Shown here piece by piece: positions 56,115 through 64,000 of a stretch of DNA of 64,000 nucleotides. The stretch is from DASYLJ01 sp964432595. GTDB lineage: Bacteria; Desulfobacterota; Binatia; DP-6. The stretch covers positions 496,001 through 560,000 of the forward strand of contig CAYSOF010000001.1 in the NCBI GenBank assembly GCA_964432595.1, in the 5' to 3' direction. The position numbers and the translations under genes were made by a program. Each line of letters starts with the position of its first letter. Position 1 is the first letter of the stretch. The notes below the pieces were generated by a model that saw only the letters and a program-made list of their open reading frames with translations, was not told the origin of the DNA and did no database searches.

Positions 56115-57152
56115 ATGGAGCGCCTGTCGCTGCAGACACAGACCGCCTACGCCGAGCTGCTCGAGCAGCTGACGGCCGTCGAAGCCCAGCGTGCGATGGG
56201 TAGTACCAGCGGGTCGTTCGTGCGGAAGGCGATCAAGGGCCAGGACTATTGGTACTTCCAGCACTCCGGGCCCGCGGGAGTGGTGCAGCGCTACGTGGGG
56301 CGACGAACGCCCGACCTCGACCGCGTCGTCGAGCGCTTCGAGAGCGGACGGCTGGCGGCCAGCGCGGAGCGCAGTCGGTTGGAGCGACTCTGCGCCGTGC
56401 TGCGTGCGGGAGGTGCGGCCGGGCCGGATGCTGCGGCGACGCGCGTGCTCGCGGCGCTCGCCGATGCGGCCGTGTTCCGCCTGGGGGGTGTGCTCGTCGG
56501 TACGCAGGCGTTTCTCGTACTCGGCAACGTGCTCGGCGTCCGATGGGACGGGTCCGGGGTCCGCACCGAAGACGTCGACGTGGCCGGCGAACGCGCGCTC
56601 GACGTCACGGTGCCGGGGTTGAAAGCCGACGTGCCGTCGGTCCTCGACAGCCTGGAGATGGGCTTCTTGCCGGTGCCAGGCCTGTCGCATGGCGCGCCGT
56701 CGACGTCGTTCAAGGTTCGCGGCAAGGCGTTGCGCGTCGATCTGCTGACGCCGCAGCTCCGCGGCGAGCGCAAGCCCGTCCTCTTGCCGCGATTCGCAGC
56801 GTCGGCGCAGCCGCTGCCGTACCTCCAGTATCTCACCGGCCAGGCGATCAGCGCGGCGGTGGTCGGCGGGAGCGGCGTCCTCGTCAACGTTCCGGCCCCG
56901 GCACGATTCGCACTTCACAAGCTGATCGTCGCCCGGGCGCGTCCGTCGACGATGCAGGCGAAGAGCGACAAGGACCTTCATCAGGCCGCGCAGCTCGTGC
57001 TCGCGCTGGCGGACGAACGTCCGGGCGACCTGCGGCTCGCATGGCGCGCGATGGGTCGCCACGGTTGGCAGAAGACGGCCGCGCGCGGGATCGCCGCGCT
57101 CGGCCGACGGCATCCCGACGCCGCGAAAGCGCTCGCGCGCGAGACGAAGTGA
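56115..57152 (+). CDS. GSU2403-family nucleotidyltransferase-fold protein
   Basis: 345 aa from ATG at 56115; the LQTQTAYAELLEQL beginning is typical of the family. A conserved KGQDYWYFQH segment near residue 40 is followed by an NTase-like core: LVGTQAFLVLGNVLGV, then EDVDVAG with the acidic metal residues, and KVRGKALRVDLLTP with another Asp. A helical half ends in ARFALHKLIVARAR. The family (NTP_transf_8) is related to nucleotidyltransferase toxins of type IV systems and stands beside no obvious antitoxin here. Function is unproven. The strong palindrome at the start suggests tight self-control. Confidence 0.75.
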   Translation: MERLSLQTQTAYAELLEQLTAVEAQRAMGSTSGSFVRKAIKGQDYWYFQHSGPAGVVQRYVGRRTPDLDRVVERFESGRLAASAERSRLERLCAVLRAGGAAGPDAAATRVLAALADAAVFRLGGVLVGTQAFLVLGNVLGVRWDGSGVRTEDVDVAGERALDVTVPGLKADVPSVLDSLEMGFLPVPGLSHGAPSTSFKVRGKALRVDLLTPQLRGERKPVLLPRFAASAQPLPYLQYLTGQAISAAVVGGSGVLVNVPAPARFALHKLIVARARPSTMQAKSDKDLHQAAQLVLALADERPGDLRLAWRAMGRHGWQKTAARGIAALGRRHPDAAKALARETK

Positions 57153-57494
57153 CTACGGCGCGACCTGGAGGCTCTTCTTGCAGGTCGTGCTGAGCTTCGC
57201 TTCGTTGTCGCGCAGGCACTGCACCATGCGACGCCGGCCCCTCGCGATCCCCTTGCAGAGCGCCTTGATGTCCGGCTGACAGCCGGCCACCGCGACGGCG
57301 AGTGCCTTCTGCACGTCCTCGCGGTAGCGCTGGCACTCGATCGAGAGCTCCGTCTCGTGCTGCTTGAGGCACTGGCGCTGGCGGCCGTCGCCGGGCGGAA
57401 GGCCTTTGCAGAACTTCTCGATGTCCTTGAAGCACGGCCGGTCCTGGGCGAAGGCGGGCGCGGCGAGGAGCAACAGAAGGAGCAGGAGGCGCAC
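57153..57494 (-). CDS. Exported Cys-rich GLG1/FGFR-type repeat protein
   Basis: 113 aa from GTG at 57494, the only start before the signal peptide (RLLLLLLLLAAPAFA). Two repeats follow, each with four Cys in the same spacing: CFKDIEKFCKGLPPGDGRQR with later Cys in QCLKQHE and SIEC, and CQPDIKALCKGIARGRRR with QCLRDNE and TTCKK. This matches the cysteine-rich FGF receptor (GLG1, PF00839) repeat, common in proteobacterial exported proteins. Function unknown. Its start lies 14 bp downstream of the MFS-acyltransferase stop, so it may end that operon. Confidence 0.75.
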   Translation of the reverse strand: MRLLLLLLLLAAPAFAQDRPCFKDIEKFCKGLPPGDGRQRQCLKQHETELSIECQRYREDVQKALAVAVAGCQPDIKALCKGIARGRRRMVQCLRDNEAKLSTTCKKSLQVAP

Positions 57495-57508
57495 GTGACC
57501 GTGCTACG

Positions 57509-59389
57509 TCAGCGCCAGTCGCCGCGCAACGCCGCGACCTGCGCCTCGAGCCCCGCCGCCGTCACCGCCTCGGGCGGAATGGGCATGCCGGCCACCACCT
57601 CGATCTTCGACCAGAACCGACGGAACGGATGGCGCATCGCCGGCCCGTCCTTGCGGCTGAAGAAGCTGCCCCAGAGGCCGCGCAGCGCCATCGGGACGAC
57701 CGGCACCGGCGTGCGCTGGACGATGCGCTCGATGCCGGGACGGAAGCCGTTCATGTCGCCCGTCGTCGTGATCCGGCCCTCGGGGAAGATGCAGACGACG
57801 TCGCCCGCCTCGAGCGCCGACGCGACCTGATCGAACGCGCGCTCCATCATCGCCGGATCTTCCTTGCGGCCGGCGATGGGGATGGCGCGGCCCGTGCGGA
57901 AGACGAAGTTCAGCACGGGGATCTTGAAGATCGTGTGATCCATCACGAACCGCACCGGGCGGCGGACCGTCGCCGCGAGCACGAGCGCGTCGACGAAGCT
58001 CACGTGGTTCGACACCAGCACGACGGCGCCCTCGTCCGGCAGGTTCTCGAGCCCGCGATGGCGCACGCGGTACACGACGTTCACCACCATGTAGATGATG
58101 AAGCGCATCAGGAACTCGGGCAGCAGCGTGTAGATGTAGACGGCGACCAGCGCGTTCACGATCGCGGTGAAGAGGAAGAGGTCGGGGATGTCGAGACCGG
58201 CCTTCCGCAGCGCGATGCCGAGGATGGACGCCAGCACCATGAACGCCGCGTTCAGGATGTTGTTGCCGGCGATGATGCGGGTGCGGTGGGCGGGTGCGCT
58301 GCGATGCTGCACCATCGCCAGCAGCGGCACGATGAAGAAGCCGCCCGAGACACCGATCAGCGCCAGGTCGAGCGCGACGCGCCAGTAGCGCCAGCCCGCC
58401 AGGAACGCGCCGACACCGATGCCGGCGCCGCCGGACGCCGCGTCCGCCGCGAAGTGGAGATCGAGCGCGAACAGCGTGAGCCCGATCGAGCCGAGCGGCA
58501 CGAGGCCGAGCTCGATCGTGTCGCCCGACAGCCGCTCGCACAGCATGCAGCCGGTGCCGACGCCGATCGAGAAGATCGCGAGCAGCAGCGTGACGACGTG
58601 CTCGTCGCCGCCGAGGACCTCGTGGCCGAGCCCGGGGAACTGCGCCAGGAACAGCGCGCCGTAGAACCAGAACCACGACATGCCGAGGATCGACAGGAAC
58701 ACCGATCGCGTCTCGCGCACGAAGCCGATCATCCGCCCCGTCTCGACGACGGGGTTCCAGCCGATGCGCAGGTCCGGCGCCTCGGGCGGGGCCGCGGGGA
58801 TGCCGCGGCTCACGACCCACCCGGCGACCGCGAGCCCGATCACCGTGACGCCGACGATCGCCGGACCCCATCCGGCCACCGCGACCAGCACGCCGCCGAG
58901 AATGGTACCGACCAGGATGGCGACGAACGTCGCCGTCTCGACGAGCGCGTTGCCGCGCACCAGCTCTTCCTCGCGCAGATGCTGCGGCAGGATGCTGTAC
59001 TTCACGGGGCCGTACAGCGTCGCCTGCGTGCCGACGAGGAACAGCACGGTCAGCAGCAGCGCCGTGCTGCGCCAGAGCAACCCGAGCGTGCCGACGCACA
59101 TGATGCCGATCTCGAGCACCTTGAGCGCGCGCATGATGCGTGCCTTGTCGTATTTCTCGCCGAGCTGCCCCGCCGTCGCCGAGAACAGGAAGAACGGCAG
59201 GATGAAGACGCCGCCCGCCAGGTTGACGAGCGTGTCGGTGGAGAAGACGGCGTCCGCGGCGCCGAACGCGAAGAGGATGACGAGCGCGTTCTTGAAGAGA
59301 TTGTCGTTCAGCGCCCCGAGCGCCTGCGCCCAGAAGAAGGGCGCGAAGCGGCGCGTGCGCAGCAGGTTCTCGTGGGACGGAGCGCTCAC
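57509..59389 (-). CDS. MFS transporter fused to 1-acyl-sn-glycerol-3-phosphate acyltransferase
   Basis: 626 aa from GTG at 59389. Residues about 10-420 are a 12-helix MFS transporter of LplT type (FFWAQALGALNDNLFKNAL at the start). Residues about 425-626 are a PlsC acyltransferase with the catalytic NHVSFVD (H-x4-D), an Arg-containing GRAIPIAGRKED region and FPEGRITTTGD. LplT-Aas pairs flip lysophospholipid inward and reacylate it; this fusion lacks the acyl-ACP synthetase part. Second gene of a run with the TolC-like gene (5 bp upstream) and the exported protein. An envelope lipid repair or remodelling role is inferred. Confidence 0.88.
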   Translation of the reverse strand: MSAPSHENLLRTRRFAPFFWAQALGALNDNLFKNALVILFAFGAADAVFSTDTLVNLAGGVFILPFFLFSATAGQLGEKYDKARIMRALKVLEIGIMCVGTLGLLWRSTALLLTVLFLVGTQATLYGPVKYSILPQHLREEELVRGNALVETATFVAILVGTILGGVLVAVAGWGPAIVGVTVIGLAVAGWVVSRGIPAAPPEAPDLRIGWNPVVETGRMIGFVRETRSVFLSILGMSWFWFYGALFLAQFPGLGHEVLGGDEHVVTLLLAIFSIGVGTGCMLCERLSGDTIELGLVPLGSIGLTLFALDLHFAADAASGGAGIGVGAFLAGWRYWRVALDLALIGVSGGFFIVPLLAMVQHRSAPAHRTRIIAGNNILNAAFMVLASILGIALRKAGLDIPDLFLFTAIVNALVAVYIYTLLPEFLMRFIIYMVVNVVYRVRHRGLENLPDEGAVVLVSNHVSFVDALVLAATVRRPVRFVMDHTIFKIPVLNFVFRTGRAIPIAGRKEDPAMMERAFDQVASALEAGDVVCIFPEGRITTTGDMNGFRPGIERIVQRTPVPVVPMALRGLWGSFFSRKDGPAMRHPFRRFWSKIEVVAGMPIPPEAVTAAGLEAQVAALRGDWR

Positions 59390-59394
59390 GGCGG

Positions 59395-60843
59395 CTACCT
59401 CTGCTCCGGCATCGCACCTGATGCGAACGCCAGCGCGGCCGACGCGGTGAGCAGCTCGGCGCGCGTCTCGACGAGCGTCGTGCGGGCGCGCGCGAGGTCG
59501 CGCTGCGCCGCGAGCAGGTCGATCAGCGTTCCCAGACCCTGGCCGTACGACTCCATGCTGGCGGCATACGCGTCCTGGGACGCCGACAGCAGCGCCGTGG
59601 CGAACTCGTACTTGCGCAGCGCGGTCTTCACGTCGGCGTAGGCCTTCCACACCTCGCGCAGCGCGCGCAGCTCGAGGGCGGCCAGCTCGGCGCGTGCGAC
59701 GCCGGCGTCGGACTCGGCGAGCCGGATGCGGTTCTCGCGCTCGAAGCCGTCGAAGATCCTCCACTCGAGCCCCAGCGTCGCGCTGTAGAGCGGCTCCTCG
59801 TACGTGTGGGTGGCGAACGGCCGTCCCGCGCGGTAGTGCGTCGCGACGCCGCCGGCGGTGCCCCGGAAGCCGAGCGTCGGCATATAGGCGGCGCGGGCGC
59901 GCCGCACCTCCGCTTCGCGCGCGCGAAGCGTGGCGAGCCGGGCCGCCAGGTCCGGACGCCGCTCGAGCGCCGCGTCGATCACCTGTTCCACGGTCTCGGC
60001 CAGGTCGCCCGGCAGCGGCAACTCGTCGAGCGGCCTGATGCGGAGCCGGACCGTCGGCGGCAGGCCGAGGCGCTCCGTCAGCTCGGCGTGCGTGTCGGCG
60101 ACGTCGCCCTCGGCGTCCTGCAGATCGAACGCGGCGCGCGCCTCCTCCTGGCGCGCCAGCAGCAGGTCGGGTTGGGTCCCGAGGCCGCGCTCGAGCCGCG
60201 CGTCGCTCTGCGCGGCGATCGCCTGGGCCGCTTCGAGCGTCGCGCGGGCGGCGGTGACGCGAGCACGCGCCGCATCGTAGGCGAAGAAGCTCGACTGGAC
60301 GCCGAACGCCACCTCCTGATGGACGCGGTTGAACGTGAACGTCGCGGCGCGCAGCAGCTCGAGCGCTTCGTCGCGATCGGCGTCGCGCCGTCCGAAGTCG
60401 AGCAGGATCCACTCGAGCGCGACGGTCGGCTGCACCTGCGCGCGCGTCCGGATGATCTCCGCACCGGACGGCGTCTGGAAGACGACGCGCGACGTCGACA
60501 CGGGGATCAGCAACGCCAGGCTCGGAAGATACTTGCTCTCGGCGATGCCGAGCTCCGCCGCCGCGGCGCGAGCCTGCTCCCACGACCGGCGCGTCTCCGG
60601 ATTCGCGCGTTCGGCCAGGTCGATCAGCTCGGCGAGGCCGTGCTCCCGCTCGGGATCGGGCAACGGCGTGAGCGGCAGGCGCGCGGCGGGCGCGGTCGAC
60701 GTGGAATCCGGCGGCGTCGCGGGCCGAGACACCGTCGGCGGCGCGACCGCGTAGGGGTTCCGGACCGCGCCGGTCAGGCCGCAGCCTGCCGTCCACGCGA
60801 TCGCGATCGCCACCCCCGCCCGACGTCCGTCCACCGCGAGCAC
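59395..60843 (-). CDS. TolC family outer-membrane efflux protein
   Basis: 482 aa from GTG at 60843. The head VAIAIAWTAGC is a signal peptide with a lipoprotein-like Cys, as in NodT/OprM-type channels. The rest shows the duplicated long-helix pattern of OEP domains: LIDLAERANPETRRSWEQAR in the first half and VIDAALERRPDLAARLATLR in the second, ending YGQGLGTLIDLLAAQRDLAR. These proteins form trimeric outer-membrane exit ducts, so the cell is diderm. The inner-membrane and periplasmic partners of a tripartite pump are not adjacent; only the MFS-acyltransferase fusion follows. Confidence 0.87.
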   Translation of the reverse strand: MLAVDGRRAGVAIAIAWTAGCGLTGAVRNPYAVAPPTVSRPATPPDSTSTAPAARLPLTPLPDPEREHGLAELIDLAERANPETRRSWEQARAAAAELGIAESKYLPSLALLIPVSTSRVVFQTPSGAEIIRTRAQVQPTVALEWILLDFGRRDADRDEALELLRAATFTFNRVHQEVAFGVQSSFFAYDAARARVTAARATLEAAQAIAAQSDARLERGLGTQPDLLLARQEEARAAFDLQDAEGDVADTHAELTERLGLPPTVRLRIRPLDELPLPGDLAETVEQVIDAALERRPDLAARLATLRAREAEVRRARAAYMPTLGFRGTAGGVATHYRAGRPFATHTYEEPLYSATLGLEWRIFDGFERENRIRLAESDAGVARAELAALELRALREVWKAYADVKTALRKYEFATALLSASQDAYAASMESYGQGLGTLIDLLAAQRDLARARTTLVETRAELLTASAALAFASGAMPEQR

Positions 60844-60868
60844 GCATACATGAAAGCGCCCGGGGGCG

Positions 60869-62170
60869 TCACGGCGCGGGCGAGACCTGGCGCGTCCCGA
60901 CCTCGAGCGGGTCGTCCAGCATGGCCAGCGCGTCCGCCTCGTCGCCCGGGGTGTACGGCGTCGGCAGGACGACGAGCGCCGTCGCCATGTCGTACGAGCC
61001 GCCCTTCTTGAGCCGTGTCATGTCGCGCAGGCGGTAGCCGACGCCGCGCGCGTCGACGTCGGGCGGGGCCATCGGGTCGCCCGACATGACGGTGCCGCGC
61101 GTGATGCCCCAGTCGCGCCACTGGCGCGGGATGACGAGCGCGTTCAACAGCGTGCCCGTGTCGCCGCTCGCCACCCACCAGCGATGGTCGACGTCGACGC
61201 CGAGCCGGCTGCGCGCGGCGGTCAGCGGCAGGCCGGTCTGGTTGGTCTCGTCCCAGTAGCGCAGCCCGTCGGCGCGCGCGCCGAAATCGTGAATCGCCTC
61301 GAAGCGGAAGTCGCGCAGCGCCGCCACCACGAGCGACGGGATGTCGAACGTCGACGGCGTCACCACCGCGCTCGGGTAGTAGAACGTCTGCACGGTTCCG
61401 TTCGGCAGCTCGGGGAAGAAGCGGCCCAGGTCGAGCGCCTGGCGCACGCGACGGATCGCGCGGACGGGGCCGTTGCGCACGCCGTCGGTCGTCACGGTGA
61501 AGCTCCTCTCGGTGAAGATCGGCGACCACGTCGTCAGCAGCAGCGAGAAGGTGGGGCCGATGCGCATGCGCGTGCCGTCGAGCAGCGGCGCGGGCACCGC
61601 GCCGGGCCGTGTCGCGATGCTGAGGCCGTCGAGGTGGTTGCTCGGCGGCGGCGCGTAGTGGACCGAGTACCACGGCGCCTCGGCGACGTTGCGGTCGGGT
61701 GCGAAGCGTACGTACCGCTCGGGCGACGGCGCGGGAGGAGCGTTCGCGAAGTGTACGAGGTAGGCCCACCCCTGGGCGCCGCGGCGATCGCGCGCCTCCA
61801 GCTCGACGACGAGATCGCCGCCGGCGGGCAGCGCGTCCGCGTCGATGCGATCGCCGAGGTCCGCCGCCATGAGCACCAGCTCGTCGTCGTCGTCGAAGCG
61901 GGCGTCGGCGCCGTCGGCGAAGACGATGCGTCCGTCGGCGTCGACGGGGTCGAACTGGAAGGGAATCGTGACGGCGCGTCCGTCGCGGCTCGCGAACACG
62001 CGGTACTGCGCGGTGCGCCGGTCGGGCAGGGCGCCGAGCCGGTCGGTGCGCACGACGACCGGATCGTGCGGCCGGTGGAGGTCGCGTCTGGCGATCGGCT
62101 GCGCCGCGGCGGTTGCCGCGAGCACGACGACCGCCAGCAGGGACGCTCGCGCCATGGCTGGCGACACCAT
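60869..62170 (-). CDS. Unrecognised exported protein
   Basis: 433 aa from ATG at 62170, chosen for GAGGTG four bases upstream; ATG at 62155 would give the tighter signal peptide MARASLLAVVVLAATAAAQ. The mature part is beta-rich with many aromatic residues (APWYSVHYAPPPSNHL, PTFSLLLTTWSP, GVDVDHRWWVASGD), ending in a mixed domain. There are no Cys in the mature part, no catalytic motif and no repeat. I do not recognise the family. It heads the minus-strand envelope run before the TolC-like gene (25 bp), so a role at the outer membrane is likely. Confidence 0.65.
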   Translation of the reverse strand: MVSPAMARASLLAVVVLAATAAAQPIARRDLHRPHDPVVVRTDRLGALPDRRTAQYRVFASRDGRAVTIPFQFDPVDADGRIVFADGADARFDDDDELVLMAADLGDRIDADALPAGGDLVVELEARDRRGAQGWAYLVHFANAPPAPSPERYVRFAPDRNVAEAPWYSVHYAPPPSNHLDGLSIATRPGAVPAPLLDGTRMRIGPTFSLLLTTWSPIFTERSFTVTTDGVRNGPVRAIRRVRQALDLGRFFPELPNGTVQTFYYPSAVVTPSTFDIPSLVVAALRDFRFEAIHDFGARADGLRYWDETNQTGLPLTAARSRLGVDVDHRWWVASGDTGTLLNALVIPRQWRDWGITRGTVMSGDPMAPPDVDARGVGYRLRDMTRLKKGGSYDMATALVVLPTPYTPGDEADALAMLDDPLEVGTRQVSPAP

Positions 62171-62240
62171 GCGCCACCTCGGCGCGAAGGTGAAGAGGCG
62201 GCGCTGGACCTGACGCCCGCCTGCGGGGTAGCCACGCCTG

Positions 62241-64000
62241 GTGGACGACCCGGTCACACGCCGCCTGCACGAGGCGAAGGCGTTCCACCAGCGACGCCTG
62301 CATCACTCGCGCCTGCGCACGTCGGCCCTGCATGCCCTCGAGGGCGTCACCGGTCATCGCGACGAGCGGCTGCGGCTGGCGTTCCGCGACGCCGACCTCC
62401 CGGACGTCGAGGGTGTGGACGAGCCCGTCGTCGCGCGCGCGCCGGCGCCGCCCATCGAGACGATCCCGCGCCTCGACGTGGTCATCCTGGTGGTCGGCTC
62501 GCGCGGCGACGTGCAGCCGTTCATCCCGATCGGCCTCGGTCTGGCGGAGCGCCATCGCGTCCGCCTGGCGACGCACGCGGAGTTCCGGACGCTCGTCGAG
62601 GACGCGGGCCTCGAGTTCTTCCCGCTCGCCGGCGACCCGCACGAGCTGATGGACTACATGGTGCGGACGGGCGGCCGCATCGTGCCGACGCGCATCGACC
62701 AGCTCGTCGAGGACGTGCCCCGCAAGCGCGAGATCGTCGGCGAGATCCTCGCGTCGACCTGGCGCGCGTGCACCGAGCCCGATCCGGGCCACGCCGGCGC
62801 GCCGGCGTTCACCGCCGACCTCATCGTCGCCAACCCGCCGAGCTACGGGCACATCCACTGCGCGGAGGCGCTGCACGTCCCGCTGCACATGGTGTTCACG
62901 ATGCCGTGGACGTCGACGCGCATGTTCCCGCACCCGATGACGCGGCTCGATCAGGGCGGCGACCATCCGGTGCTGAACGTCCTCTCCTACTCGGTGGTGA
63001 ACACGCTCATGTGGGCGGGCGTCGCCGATCTGGTGAACGACTTCCGCGAGGGGACGCTCGGTCTCGAGGCGCTCGACCTGGCCCACGGCACGTCGCTGCT
63101 CGACGACGCCGAGGTGCCGATGACGTACCTGTTCCCGGAGGCGCTGGTGCCGCGGCCGCCCGACTGGGGCTCGCACGTCGAGCTGGCGAGCTTCGTCTTC
63201 TGGGACCGCGCGGACGAGTACACGCCGCCCGACGCGCTGCGCCGCTTCCTCGAAGCGGGCGACCCGCCGGTCTACGTCGGCTTCGGCTCGTGCGTCGTGG
63301 AGGACCCCGAGGCGCTCAGCACGACGATCACCGACGCCATCCGCCAGGCCGGCGTTCGCGCCGTCGTCTCGCGCGGCTGGGCGGCGCTCGGCGCGGACGC
63401 GTCGTCGGACGTGCTCGTCGTCGACGACGTGCCGCACGACTGGCTGTTCCCGCGCTGCCGCGCGGTCTGCCATCACGGCGGCGCCGGCACGACGGCGGCG
63501 GGGCTGCGTGCCGGGCTGCCGACCGTCGTCGTCCCGTTCTTCGGCGACCAGTTCTTCTGGGGGCAGGTCGTCAGCGACGCGGGCGCCGGCCGCGCGATCC
63601 CGGCCGACGACCTCACGGCGGACGATCTCGCGGAGGCGTTCGCCTTCTGCGCCAGTGCCGGCGCGAAGGCGCGTGCCGAGGAGCTCGCGGAGAAGCTGCG
63701 CGCCGGCGACGGGGTCGCCATGGTGCTCGACGCGGTGCACGCGCGGCTGCCGCTGGCGGCGATGCGATGCGCCCACGATCCGCAGCACCTCGCCACGGTC
63801 TGGTGCTCGACCTGCGTGAAGCCCGTCTGCGACGCGTGCCGCGCGCGGGAGCATGGCGGACACGCTACGCAGCCGTATCGGTGGGTCGACTGGAGCATCC
63901 GTCCGCCGCAGAGCCTGCTCGGCAAGCTGCGCGAGCTCGTCAGCGACGCCGCCGACGCGCTCCGCGCGGCTCCCCGCCACGACGGCGTCGTGCTCGGCGA
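62241..64000 (+). CDS. Glycosyltransferase (GT1/GT28, sterol-glucosyltransferase-like) with zinc-finger-like tail; 3' partial
   Basis: Open from GTG at 62241 to the right edge (586 codons, no stop seen). About 90 charged residues precede the N-terminal Rossmann domain, which begins VVILVVGSRGDVQPFIPIG, the classic sterol/macrolide glucosyltransferase start. The nucleotide-sugar site is CHHGGAGTTAAGLRAGLPTV followed by PFFGDQFFWGQ. After the catalytic part comes MRCAHDPQH...WCSTCVKPVCDACRAREHGGH, a Cys/His series that resembles a B-box or LIM-like zinc site. The acceptor may be a sterol, hopanoid or lipid; none is proven. Divergent from the exported protein gene. Confidence 0.85.
   Translation, partial: MDDPVTRRLHEAKAFHQRRLHHSRLRTSALHALEGVTGHRDERLRLAFRDADLPDVEGVDEPVVARAPAPPIETIPRLDVVILVVGSRGDVQPFIPIGLGLAERHRVRLATHAEFRTLVEDAGLEFFPLAGDPHELMDYMVRTGGRIVPTRIDQLVEDVPRKREIVGEILASTWRACTEPDPGHAGAPAFTADLIVANPPSYGHIHCAEALHVPLHMVFTMPWTSTRMFPHPMTRLDQGGDHPVLNVLSYSVVNTLMWAGVADLVNDFREGTLGLEALDLAHGTSLLDDAEVPMTYLFPEALVPRPPDWGSHVELASFVFWDRADEYTPPDALRRFLEAGDPPVYVGFGSCVVEDPEALSTTITDAIRQAGVRAVVSRGWAALGADASSDVLVVDDVPHDWLFPRCRAVCHHGGAGTTAAGLRAGLPTVVVPFFGDQFFWGQVVSDAGAGRAIPADDLTADDLAEAFAFCASAGAKARAEELAEKLRAGDGVAMVLDAVHARLPLAAMRCAHDPQHLATVWCSTCVKPVCDACRAREHGGHATQPYRWVDWSIRPPQSLLGKLRELVSDAADALRAAPRHDGVVLG

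Overview
The window is a very GC-rich, gene-dense chromosomal segment with about 50 protein genes, short spacers and many 4-20 bp overlaps. I saw no rRNA, tRNA, CRISPR array, transposase or phage gene. Exported proteins with Thr-rich linkers, a dockerin-type tail, an SBBP propeller remnant, an F420-type flavin reductase, heme A synthase and a full GlgE/TreS glucan pathway fit an aerobic, uncultured deltaproteobacterial-type lineage (Binatota, Desulfobacterota or Myxococcota). That placement is inferred from gene content only.

Layout. 1-6.2 kb: the tail of an exported protein, an SGNH hydrolase, a dockerin-bearing sulfatase, a flavin monooxygenase and a Cys-triplet exported protein. 6.3-9.8 kb: a thioredoxin-reductase-like oxidoreductase coupled to a persulfide-dioxygenase/rhodanese protein, then a crotonase whose start codon lies inside a perfect palindrome. 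9.8-16.5 kb: DUF4239 membrane protein, DUF2652 protein, L,D-transpeptidase, SBBP remnant, tandem amidase and a FixJ-type regulator. 16.5-25.8 kb: CAP protein, variant subtilase, aldo/keto reductase, sensor kinase, methyltransferase, dienelactone hydrolase, inositol-phosphatase-like enzyme, F420-type reductase and a double GFA protein.

25.8-34.3 kb: a Rieske oxygenase in frame with a polytopic membrane protein, a TetR regulator divergent from a nitronate monooxygenase, an exported hydrolase, a Tat-type GH94-like enzyme and an alkyltransferase-like protein. 34.3-42.5 kb: heme A synthase, MalQ, GlgE and TreS-maltokinase in one run. Together the last three can turn trehalose into maltose, maltose-1-phosphate and alpha-glucan, with MalQ remodelling chains; no branching enzyme lies here. 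42.6-48.5 kb: flavin monooxygenase, nitroreductase, acyl-CoA dehydrogenase, lipoprotein-like methyltransferase and GlpD.

48.5-51.3 kb: two exported proteins that share an unrecognised helical C-terminal domain, which also resembles the tail of the subtilase at 17 kb. 51.3-56.1 kb: an amidohydrolase/SDR/epoxide-hydrolase-like operon divergent from a flavoprotein plus TetR, with operator-like repeats between them. 56.1-64 kb: a GSU2403-type nucleotidyltransferase behind a 12-bp inverted repeat, a Cys-rich repeat protein, an envelope cluster (MFS-acyltransferase fusion, TolC-type protein, exported protein), and a glycosyltransferase that runs off the right edge.
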